Assembly: GCA_943704415.1 (NCBI GenBank)
Contig: CALSCO010001707.1
Coordinates: 1-29,433, forward strand
Reading direction: 5' to 3'
Length of the DNA stretch: 29,433 nt
From: Parvularia atlantis
Taxonomy: Eukaryota > Opisthokonta > Rotosphaerida
Each line of letters begins with the position of its first letter. Positions within the stretch are counted from its first letter, which is position 1. Shown in pieces: positions 14,926 through 23,295 of the stretch. The position numbers and the translations under genes were made by a program. The notes under the pieces are model-generated. The model saw only the letters and a program-made list of their open reading frames with translations. It searched no databases and was not told the origin of the DNA.

Positions 14926-14959
14926 CGCAGTTGACGATTCGGTTGACAAGTGTGACACG
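14926..14959. promoter_or_regulatory. 34-bp divergent promoter, oxygenase / epoxide hydrolase
   Basis: Only 34 bp separate two divergent start codons. Both transcripts must therefore start inside this gap, or their 5' leaders must overlap the partner gene. It contains GTTGAC twice and is richer in A/T than the flanking coding sequence. Confidence 0.55.
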
Positions 14960-16550
14960 ATGCGTGTAGCGGCTGTCGCGACCGCCGTCCTCGTCGCAGG
15001 CGCGGCCGCCGCGCTCGGCTGGTGGCTGACAACGCCCGCGCCGACGTTTGCGCTGCGCCCGGTCAACTACGACTTTGACGGGCGAGCGTGGCTGGGCGAG
15101 ACGTCGCACCCGTGGGGCGCGGCGCGGCCCGTGCCGGCGCGCGACGCCGACCAGACGCTTCGGTAAGTCCCTCAACGCGCGCGTGCGGGCGACGAACGCG
15201 ACTGACGGCCGCGCAGGCCGTTCGTGCCGACACTGACGGACGAGCAGTTGCAGCGCGTGCGCGACGCCGTGGCCGCGACGCGCTCGGTGCGCCCGGCGCG
15301 CGAGGACGCCGCGTCGGCGTGGGAGTACGGCGCGAGCGCGCGGTTTGTGGGCGGCCTGGTCGACTACTGGCTGAGCACGTACGACTGGCGCACGCACGAG
15401 CGCGAGATGGCGCGCTGGACACACTACACAACCGACATCGACGGCCTGCGCGTGCACTGCGCCGTGCGCCGCGCCGACCGCGCCCACGGCCGCCCGGTCG
15501 TGCCCCTGGTGCTGCTGCACGGCTGGCCGAGCAGCTTCTGGGAGTTCCACCGGGTGATCGACGAGCTGGCCGAGCCGACGGGCGAGGCGGCGCGCAACAA
15601 GAGCACGTTGCTGTTTGACGTCGTTGTGCCGTCGCTGCCGGGCTTTGGCTATTCGGAGACGCCGGCGCGGGGCGACGTCGGGCCGTACGAGGCCGCGGCG
15701 ATCGTGCACGAGCTCGTGATCGACCGGCTGCGCTACAAGGCGTACTACGTGCACGGCGGCGACATCGGCGCGTACGTGGCGCAGGCGGTACTACGCTCGC
15801 TCTCCCTGTGGCCGCTGCAGCACGGGCGGGCTGATGCCACGCGCGCACGTGCGCGCGCCCACGCAGGTCGCGCAGCTGTACCCGGACGACATCCTCGGCG
15901 TGCACCTCACGACCAACCCGGCCGGCGGCGTGCTCGGCCTCGGCCCGCAGGCGGTCGTGCAGCTTGTGCTCGGCGCGCTGCACCCGCCGTACGTCTTGCC
16001 TGACCCTGTCGACCGGGCCAAGGTCTACCCGCTCGGCCAGAAGCTCTGGTCGCTGTTTGAGGAGAGTGCGTACGCGGTGCAGGCGATGACGCGGCCGGAC
16101 ACGCTCGCCTGGGCGCTGGCGCAGTCGCCCGTGGGCGTACTCGCGTACGTCGCCGAGAAGTTTCACGCCTGGGCCGACGTGGCGCCGGACGAGCCCGAGC
16201 CGATCGGGCGCGACGACGTCATCACGACGGCACTGCTGTTCCACGCGACCAAGGCGATGCCCGGGGCCCTGCGCTGGTACCACCGCATGCTGCGCGACCC
16301 GCTGCTGCACGAGGGTGCGCGCTGCCGCATCCCCGTGCCCGTCGGCTTCCTCTCGGTGCGGTCGCGCACGGGCTTGTCGCTGATCGAGTCGGTGCCGCGG
16401 CCCTGGGCCGGCCACAAGTTCCCGCGCCTCGTCACGTTCACGGAGCTGGCGCGGGGCGGGCACTTTGTCGCGCTCGAGGCGCCCGATGCGCTCGTGCGGG
16501 ACCTGCGCGCGTTTGTCGCCGCCGTGCAGGCACAGAGAGCGGAGGTGTGA
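14960..16550 (+). CDS. Microsomal-type epoxide hydrolase, 3 exons
   Basis: It hydrolyses epoxides to diols through an alkyl-enzyme ester. The spliced protein is 485 residues from exons 14960-15162, 15217-15787 and 15867-16550 (1458 nt). An N-terminal hydrophobic anchor (about 3-24) is followed by the EHN domain (from about 45) and the alpha/beta-hydrolase fold. Visible catalytic parts are the oxyanion motif HGWP (169-172), nucleophile Asp250 in GGDIGA, and the C-terminal catalytic His near 457 in RGGHF. The order matches microsomal rather than soluble epoxide hydrolase. The anchor predicts ER-membrane attachment. Intron 15163-15216 uses an ordinary GTAAGT donor, unusual here. Intron 15788-15866 has donor GTACTA. 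The neighbouring divergent oxygenase might act on related small molecules, but that is speculation from position only. Confidence 0.95.
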
Positions 16551-16642
16551 CGTGATCAAGGATCGGCGATCGGGCTGAACGCTTCGAATCCTTCCTCAAC
16601 CTACTTTTCTTGCCCCTCCGGCTCGTGTCCAGAGATCTACGC

Positions 16643-17613
16643 ATGGCGCTCACCGTCCCGTCGACCCTCGCCGTGGCCGTGCTCGCGGCCGTGCTCGCCG
16701 TCGCGGCCGCGCAGGACCCGCAGCCGCAGCCGTGGCCGGAGCAGTGGTGCGCCCTTATCACACGCACTCGCCCCTCGGTTTTACACGCGCTGCGCCGCCG
16801 CCGGCGCAGGTTTGGCATGCACGACCGCAACCTGACCAACAACGACTCGGGCGAGTTTGTGGCATGGGAGTCGCACGTCAAGTGGTGCGCCTGCGCGCGC
16901 TTGTGCCGCCGCGTCGCGCTGACCCCCGCGCCCCGCTCAGGTACGACTGGTCGATCCGCGGCCTGCGCGACGACTGCATGCGCAACCAGATCGGCAGCAC
17001 GTTTGTGCTCTTTGGCAACCCGAGCGGCATCGGCAGCGACGCGTGGCTGTACAACGTCGTGGCGCAGGACTGCGTCGAGACCTTTAGCCCCGTCGGCCCC
17101 GTCACGCCCAGTGCGCCGTGCCCCGCGAGCGCCTGTACACCCGTGGGCTGACCGCGCGTGATCGTGCAGCCTGGATGCTCGGCGCGACCTACCTCGGCCA
17201 GACCGTGATCAACGAGACGCCGGTCAACGAGTGGGTGCGTGACATGGTTTCATGAGGCAGCGGCTGGCCAGGCGGACGCTGACCCTATGCGTGCGCAGGT
17301 CAAGGAGGACCACTTCTACTATGAGGTGTGTGCGCACGCGCGGGGTGAGTGCAGGCGGGGCCTGCCGGTCTGACGCTCGGATGCACGCGCGCGCGCGTAG
17401 GGCCTCTACACCAAGAAGATCGTGCAGCAGCGCTTGCCGATCAACAACAAGGGCGAGTCGCTCTGGGAGACGTTCTCGACCGTAGTCTTTGACGGCTTCA
17501 ACACGACCGAGGTGTTTGCGCTGCCGTCGTACTGCCGCAGCGCGCCGCGCATGAAGATGTCGGACATCAAGGCACTGCACCAGCGCGCCGAGCTGTACGA
17601 GTGCTTCCTGTGA
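16643..17613 (+). CDS. Secreted protein, At4g14100-like (ependymin/LolA-like class), 6 exons
   Basis: The spliced protein is 217 residues from exons 16643-16746, 16810-16884, 16941-17110, 17170-17234, 17299-17325 and 17401-17613 (654 nt). A signal peptide (about 1-23, ending AVAAA-QDP) predicts secretion. The order YDW...GLRDDC...TWMLGATYLGQ...VNEWVKEDHFYYE...TFSTVVF...LPSYC parallels the uncharacterised plant family typified by Arabidopsis At4g14100. That family is distantly reminiscent of ependymin-type lipid-binding folds. The function is unknown. Conserved cysteines (DDC, QDC, SYC and a near-terminal ECFL) may form disulfides, and NET and NTT sequons are present. Exon 5 is a 27-nt microexon coding nine residues of the most conserved block. 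The family match is by memory of the motif order, so it is moderate. The gene follows the epoxide hydrolase stop by 92 bp. Confidence 0.75.
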
Positions 17614-17615
17614 GG

Positions 17616-17618
<3 letters not shown>

Positions 17619-17672
<54 letters not shown>
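17619..17672. repeat. (TC)27 microsatellite
   Basis: A perfect TC repeat of about 54 nt starts six bases after the stop of the secreted-protein gene. It lies in the 195-bp convergent gap before STMP1 (17614-17808). The remainder of the gap is pyrimidine-rich, then ordinary GC-rich sequence with no other feature that I can see. Confidence 0.97.
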
Positions 17673-17676
<4 letters not shown>

Positions 17677-17808
17677 CTCCCCTCTTTCCCCCTTGCTTGA
17701 GCGGCTTTGGAAGAACGATGGCTCACGTTGCTGCACACGGCATTATGTGACGCGACGGTCGACGGAAGAAGCACAGCCCAGCGCCCGCGCCCGCATCCGC
17801 GCCCCCCT

Positions 17809-18078
17809 TCACTTGCGCGACGCCTTCTCGGCCTGCTGCACAATGCCGAACATGTCCTGCACGGTCTTTTGCACGTTGGGCACCTGCTTTGAGCGCGGCG
17901 TGGGTCGCGTGCACCGTTGCGTGCGCGTGAGTGTGCGTTGCGCGTCTGTCAGCGCGTTGCGTGCGTGCGCGCGGGCCCCCGTCCGACGCACGTTGTAACT
18001 CTGCCCGACGTACACGCCGAGCACGGTGCCGACGGCCGAGCCGAGCGAGAACCAGAGCATGCGCGACGGCTGTGCCAT
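17809..18078 (-). CDS. STMP1: Short transmembrane mitochondrial protein 1 homologue, 53 residues, 2 exons
   Basis: Exons 17992-18078 and 17809-17883 give a 53-residue protein (162 nt). The core LGSAVGTVLGVYVGQSYNVPNV aligns with the human 47-residue microprotein STMP1/Mm47, whose core is [22 protein letters not shown]. The spacing is the same and the helical Lys/Glu tail follows (AEKASRK). The family is a single-pass mitochondrial inner-membrane microprotein linked to respiratory-complex function in vertebrates. Here a Gly-rich transmembrane helix (about 9-27) is followed by a short amphipathic tail. The 108-nt intron splits the conserved Asn-Val/Pro region, and splicing is needed to join the two halves of the motif. 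The gene diverges from the superoxide dismutase gene over 96 bp. It would be missed by length-filtered annotation. Confidence 0.85.
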   Translation of the reverse strand: MAQPSRMLWFSLGSAVGTVLGVYVGQSYNVRRTGARAHARNALTDAQRTLTRTQRCTRPTPRSKQVPNVQKTVQDMFGIVQQAEKASRK

Positions 18079-18174
18079 TGCGGACTTGGGGCTTTGTGAC
18101 GTCACGGCACGCGCCGATTGGCTGGCGCACGCAATTGGCCGGCACGTTTTGCTCACACACAGCGCCGAAAGAGG
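18079..18174. promoter_or_regulatory. Divergent promoter STMP1 / superoxide dismutase with CRE and CCAAT-like elements
   Basis: This 96-bp gap holds a perfect ATF/CREB palindrome TGACGTCA at 18097-18104. Two ATTGG (reverse CCAAT) motifs follow at 18117-18121 and 18134-18138. The combination is a classical bidirectional promoter layout and fits stress or mitochondrial regulation of both partners. The sites are seen directly; the regulation is inference. Confidence 0.6.
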
Positions 18175-19639
18175 ATGCAGCGCCTCGCTACTGCCGCCGC
18201 CGCCCTCGCGATCGCGCTCGTGCTCGTCACCGCCGGCCCCGCACGCGCCGTCAGCCCAGGCCGTGCGTTGTTGGTTTTTTTTTTCGCGTCGCCGCTGTTG
18301 GACCGTGCTTGCTCACGCAGCGCACCCGCCAGGGGCCGTTGTTTTCGTGCGCCCGTCGCAGGGCTACGCCGACAAGGCGTACGCGGGCCAGGTCGGCATC
18401 ACGGACGATGGCGCCGGCAACCTCGCGTTCGACTTCCAGCTGACGGGCTTCACCGACTACGCCTTGAGCACGCTCGCGACGCACATCCACTCGTACGGCG
18501 ACCTCACGGCGGCCCTGGCTGAGGGTGGCCACTGGGACCCCAACCCGAACCAGGTCCACGGCTGCGCGCCCAACTCGAACCGCCACGCCGGCGACCTGGT
18601 GCGCGCCAGCCCGTTTTTGTTCGCAGGGTGCTGACAGGCGCGCGGGTGCGCGCAGGGCAATCTCACGGTGGACGCGAGCGGCAACGTCAACCAGGTCATC
18701 ACGACGACCCTGCCCAACTTCGATGTCAACAGCCAGTACAACTTCATCGGCCGCATGCTCGTCATCCACGTGCGTGGCGCCCGCCCGGGGGCGACGTGCA
18801 CGCGCGCGGCGCTGAAACGAATCACAAACAAACAAAGGCGATGCCCGACACGTGCGGCAACCCCACCGGCAACGCCGGCGCGCGCCTGGCCAAGGGCGTG
18901 ATCGGCTGGAACCAGACCGACACGCCGACGACGCCGACGTCGCCCGGCGAGCTGCCCGACGGCAGCCAGTACGTCTGCGTGCTCTCGCCCACGTCCAATG
19001 GCCCCAACGTCGCCGGCACAATCATCTTCCAGCTGAGCGAGGGCAAGGTCATCGCAGCGGCCAACATCTCGGGCCTCGCGGCCAACTCGCTCCACGGCAT
19101 CCACATCCACCAGAAGGGCGACATCAGCGACACGACCGGCGCGGCCAACGTGCTCTCGCACTACATGCCCGACGGCGTCGCGACGCACGGCTGCCCGCAG
19201 TACAACAGCACGTACCACACGGGCGACATGGGCGCGCACCAGGCCGACGCCGCGGGCAAGATCATCCGCAGCTGGACCGTCAACAACAAGGCGCGCATGG
19301 CCATCAACAACATCCAGTCGATCCTCGGCCGCGCCGTCGTCGTGCATGTGCGTCGCGACGCTGCTGCGCGGCCTGTTGCTTGACATGCGGGCCGCGCGCG
19401 GATCGCAGGCCAACAACGACGACTGCGTCAGCACGACCTCGTCGGGCGCGCGCATGGCCCAGTGCGTCATCGGCACACGCCTCAATCTCGTCGTCGGCAC
19501 GCCCGTGCCCACGCCCACGGCCACGCCCACGAACGCGCCCTCGCCCACACCCACGGGCGCCGCCTCGACCGTGCAGGTTACGGCCGTCCTGCTCGCGCTC
19601 GCTGCCCTGCTGGCCGCCGTCGTCGCGCTGGCCTTCTAG
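18175..19639 (+). CDS. Secreted two-domain Cu/Zn superoxide dismutase, probably GPI-anchored, 5 exons
   Basis: It dismutates superoxide to hydrogen peroxide and oxygen outside the cell. The spliced protein is 406 residues from exons 18175-18262, 18321-18598, 18656-18769, 18838-19347 and 19409-19639 (1221 nt). After a signal peptide (about 1-26) come two complete SOD domains. Domain 1 ligands are His84, His86, His100, His109, His118, Asp121 and His160. Domain 2 ligands are His249, His251, His268, His277, His287, Asp290 and His330. Each domain also keeps the active-site Arg (GARLAKGVIG, GARMAQCVIG). A Pro/Thr-rich linker (about 360-382) precedes a C-terminal hydrophobic tail without a basic end, which is typical of a GPI-attachment signal. 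Introns at 18770-18837 and 19348-19408 both fall directly after the copper-ligand His of each domain (VIH and VVVH). This is strong evidence of internal duplication. The exon 2 acceptor choice is the least certain. Confidence 0.93.
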
Positions 19640-19666
19640 ACGACCCGCTCTGGTCGGGGATCGCTC

Positions 19667-19690
19667 TTTTTTTTTTTTTCTTTTTTTTTG
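19667..19690. repeat. T-rich tract between the superoxide dismutase and DCAF7 genes
   Basis: Two long T runs separated by a C lie 28 bp after the superoxide dismutase stop, in a 175-bp head-to-tail gap (19640-19814). The tract may serve as the downstream U-rich element of 3' end formation, or as a promoter-proximal T tract for DCAF7. The rest of the gap shows no clear element. Confidence 0.6.
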
Positions 19691-19806
19691 CATGTCATTC
19701 CATTCCTCCCTTCCCTCCTCGCTCTTTGCTGTTCTGTGTCGTGCGGCGGCGCGGAGTGGGCACGAGCGTCGCGCCGACGGTCGAGCGCGACACGGGTCCC
19801 GCCACT

Positions 19807-19818
19807 ATGTACGCATGA
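19807..19818 (+). promoter_or_regulatory. Three-codon upstream ORF overlapping the DCAF7 start
   Basis: ATG TAC GCA TGA begins 8 nt before the first in-frame DCAF7 ATG (19815), and its stop codon overlaps that ATG as ATGA. Such a start-stop overlap could favour termination-reinitiation, or shift use to the second in-frame ATG at 19839. It is visible in the sequence; any effect on translation is untested. Confidence 0.4.
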
Positions 19819-21277
19819 GAGTTGTGCGTTTGCGCCCGATGTACACAGCGCCCTTCGCCGTCTTCGCGGCGGCGTGGTCTGGCCACGGGCGCGTCGCCCT
19901 CGGCAGCTTCCAGGAGGCCTACGCCAACAAGGTGCACGTCGTCCGGTTGGGCGCGGGCGGCGCGGACGGCCCCGTGTGCGAGGTCGAGATCGACCATCCC
20001 TTCCCGCCGACGCGGCTACAGTGGGCGCCGTCCGGGGCGCAGGTGCGTCGCGCGCGCGGTGCGGCGGGGAGGGACGAGCGCGTGACTGACGACCGCGCCG
20101 CAGCCGCTGCTGGCCAGCTCGGGCGACCACCTGCGCGTGTGGGACGGCGTGACGGGGAAGCAGCGCGCGGTGCTGACGAACGTGCGTCGGTCGCCTCCCC
20201 GCGGCCAGCGAGCGCGCGACGCTGACGGCGCGCGTGCGCAGGACCCGCACAAGGGTGCCGCCGGTGCCGCGGCAGGGGCTGGCGCGGGCGGCGCGGGTGG
20301 CGCGGGCGGCACGTCGGCCGCGCCGCTGACCTCGTTCGACTGGAACCCAGTGCAGCAGCACCTCATCGGCACGGCCAGCATCGACACGACCTGCACCATC
20401 TGGTGCGCGCGCCCAGCTCGCCCGCTCGCAACTACAGTACACCTCAAGCGACGGCCCGCGGCAGGGACATCGAGAAGGGTCAGGCGCAGACGCAGCTGAT
20501 CGCGCACGACCGCGAGGTGTTTGACATCTGCTTCGCCAACGGCGCGCACGTCTTCGCCTCGGTCGGCGCGGACGGCTCGCTGCGCATGTTTGACCTGCGG
20601 TGCGGCGTGCGCGTTGCTCACGTGCGTGGGCGTGTGCTCACGAGAGGCGTGCAGCAACCTGGAGCACTCGACGATCCTGTTTGAGACGCCGGACAGTGCG
20701 CCGCTGCTGCGCGTCGCCTGGAACCGCGTCGGTGCGCGCGCACAACGACCGCGCTGCAGCAACTGCTGCTGACCATCCGCGCAGACCCCAACTACATCGC
20801 CACGTTCGCGATGGACTCGTCGCGCGTGTCGCTGATCGACATCCGGGTACGCTCCACCGCGTAACGCTGCAGCCCGCTGACGTGCCGCGCAGGAGCCCTC
20901 ACAGGCCGTGGCCGAGGTGCGCGGGCACACGCACCCGGTGAACGCGATCGCCTGGGACCCGTCGTCGGCGGTGCGGCTGTGCACGGCGGGCGACGACGCG
21001 GCCGCGCACGTCTGGGATGTGACGGTGCGCCGTCTGTGCGCTGCGGCGCCGCTCAGGCTCGCGTTGCACAGGCCGCCATCAAGAGCCCGACGCAGGCCGA
21101 GCCGGTGGCGTCGCACCGCGCCGAGGCGCCGATCAACCAGGCCGTCTGGTCGCGCCAGGGCGAGCAGGTACGTCGCGCCGCTCCTCGCTTCGCCCGCATC
21201 ACTTACACTCGCGCGCACGCGAACGCCAGCTCGCCCTCGCGTTCGACAGCTGTCTGCAGATCGTGCCGTCCCGGTGA
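19815..21277 (+). CDS. DCAF7: DCAF7 / WDR68 WD40 protein, 9 exons
   Basis: It is a seven-bladed WD40 scaffold, the partner of DYRK/HIPK kinases and CUL4-DDB1 in animals (AN11/TTG1 in plants). The spliced protein is 338 residues (human 342) from exons 19815-20042, 20104-20181, 20242-20402, 20465-20599, 20655-20731, 20785-20846, 20893-21024, 21072-21167 and 21230-21277 (1017 nt). Near-identical family blocks appear in order: [91 protein letters not shown] and [12 protein letters not shown] Gly/Ala-rich insert of about 25 residues (near 103-127) replaces the short Asn-rich loop of human. The start may be 19815 or 19839; the second matches the family's N-terminus better. WDR37 follows after 44 bp. 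Confidence 0.97.
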
Positions 21278-21321
21278 CCGTGCTGTCGTGAGCCACATTC
21301 TCGTTGTACTACTTCTTGGCG

Positions 21322-23262
21322 ATGGATCTCGCGTCGACACTCTCACAGCTCGCCAGCGAGGCTGCGCGCGCCTCGGGCGCCCTACCGTACCAGCGGCGCC
21401 TGCTCGCGCTCTTCGCCGACATCGAGCGCGAGGTGTGCGAGGCGGCGCGGGTTGAGCGCGAGTGCTGCTGACGCGGCTGACGACAGTTCGCGGCGCTGCA
21501 CGAGGAGAACGCCGAGCGTGCGCGCCGTGTGCCGTGTGCCGCATCGCGACGGTGCTGACGGCGGACGCAGTGCGGCGCAAGCTTGGCGAGGCCGATGACC
21601 TGCCGCCGCCGCTCGGGACACCCGCGCGCCCTGCATCGGCCGCCGCGACCGTCATCACGCCCGCGCCGAGCATCAACGGGTTGCCGACGGCGGCGGCGGC
21701 GGCGGCGGCAGCAGGGACGAGCGCGACGTTCAGCAGCCGCACGCTGCGGCTCGCGCCGGCCTGGCTCAAGCACCGCGACTTTGTCGGGCACCGCGACGGC
21801 GTGCACGACATTGTCGCGCTCAGCAGCGGCGGCGGCGCCAACGCGATCTGCCGCGTCGGCGCGCTCGGCACGGGCTCGGCCGGTGCGCCGAGGGCGTGGT
21901 GCACGCGACGCGCTGACGCTGCCGGCAGACCGCTCGGCGCGCATCTGGAGCCAGCACACGTCGCAGTTCCTGTACAACTACGCCGGGCATCGCGGCGCGG
22001 GTGCGAGCCGCTGTCGCGACGGGCCGCTCTGACGACGGGCCGTGCAGTCAACACGATCCGCTTCCACCCGAGCGAGCCGCTAGTGTGCACCGGTACACCG
22101 CGCGTGGTCGTCATCGTGCGCTCACAGGCGCTCGCCAGCCTCGGGCGACAGGACGTGCCACGTCTGGCGCATCCCGCAGGTCACAATCAAGATCCTCGAG
22201 CAGCTCAACAGCCACCGCCACCTGTGCGTTCGGCCTTGTACGGTGCATGGCATGACGCGCGACGCACAGACCCTTCGCGGCGGGCGACGGCGAGGCGCCG
22301 AGCGTGCTCGACGGCAACGAGAGCATGGACTCGCGCCTGCCGGCCGACGGGTGGTCGTCCGAGGTCACAAGCCTGACGGGCAAGGGTGCGTGCGCAGCGC
22401 GGGTGTGGCGTTGCTGACACTGCACGCGTCGCAGCGCCATTGTGCCGCCTCACGGGCCACAGCGACGTCGTTGCCGCGGCCGACTGGCTCGGCGACGGGA
22501 AGCGGCTCGTCACCGCCAGCTGGGACCAGACCATGGGCCTGTGGGAGGTGGCCGAGGCCGCGGCTGTGCGGGTGCACGCGTGGCTCGGTGCGTGCTGCTC
22601 TTGCCACGCTCGTTGGCCTCATGAAACCGGTCGAGCGCGTGCAGGCCACGAGCAGCGCATCGTGTACGTGACCACGCACTCGACCGACCCGCTCGCCGTC
22701 TCGTGCTCGACTGACCACAGCTTTCGCCTGTGGGACCTACGCCAGCGCTCGCCCGTTTGCAGCGTCGTGCCGGACCACCGCAGGCACGGCCTCACGCGGC
22801 TGACGAACGGCGCCCCTCTGACGCGCGGCCGCCGCGCAGCACGGTGTCGTCGGCGGCGTTCACGCGCCACGGCTCGTTTATCGTGAGCAGCTCCGAGCGA
22901 TCGCTAAAGGTGTGGGACACCAAGTTCCTGCGCGCGCCCGTCACGTCTGTGCGGCTGCCGGGCACGATCAACCGCGTGGCCGTGTCGCCGCTCGCGTCCA
23001 ACATCGCCGCACCACTCGAGACGGGTGACATCATCGTGCTCGACCTCAACGGCAGCCCGCTGGCCAAGATCACGCGGTCGCTCAAGGTGCCGTGCCCAGC
23101 CAGGGTGAGCAGCACCTCATGCGCGTGCGCGTGCGCCAGGGCCACAGCAAAAGCGTCAGCTGCGCCGCGTGGAACATGGACGAGACACGGCTGCTGTCGG
23201 CCGGGTGGCCCGAGGACGCGATGAGCTGGTCGCCGCCGCGCGTGCGCCAGGCCACGCTGTGA
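21322..23262 (+). CDS. WDR37: WDR37-like WD40 protein, 11 exons
   Basis: WDR37 forms a complex with PACS proteins in vertebrates, affecting ER calcium handling and lymphocyte survival. The role in a protist is unknown. The spliced protein is 477 residues. The N-terminus LLALFADIEREFAALHEENAELRRKL matches the WDR37 helix. Then follow GHRDGVHDIVAL, YAGHRGAVNTIRFHPSEP, ASGDRTCHVWR, TGHSDVVAAADWL, VTASWDQT, TDHSFRLWDLRQ, STVSSAAF, SLKVWDTK and GTINRVAV in the correct order. Exons: 21322-21432, 21487-21517, 21571-21882, 21929-22000, 22048-22092, 22139-22223, 22270-22385, 22435-22587, 22645-22783, 22840-23086, 23140-23262 (1434 nt). Intron 22784-22839 has a GC donor and contains no GT at all. A Pro/Ala-rich low-complexity linker lies at about 60-90. 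The stop is 33 bp from the convergent glycosyltransferase stop. Confidence 0.93.
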
Positions 23263-23295
23263 ACAGCAGGTACGTAGGCCTACAATGTGTGCTCT

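Noticed and set aside
15063-16559. 498-codon open frame on the minus strand
   Set aside because: It lies antisense to the epoxide hydrolase exons. Its protein is Arg/Ala/Pro-rich, without motifs, as expected of GC-rich shadow frames.
16585-16600. GCTTCGAATCC, like a tRNA T-loop
   Set aside because: No matching T-stem, anticodon arm or acceptor stem can be drawn around it.
18457-19554. 365-codon open frame on the minus strand
   Set aside because: Antisense to the superoxide dismutase; Val/Arg/Ala-rich with no family features, and it crosses that gene's splice sites.
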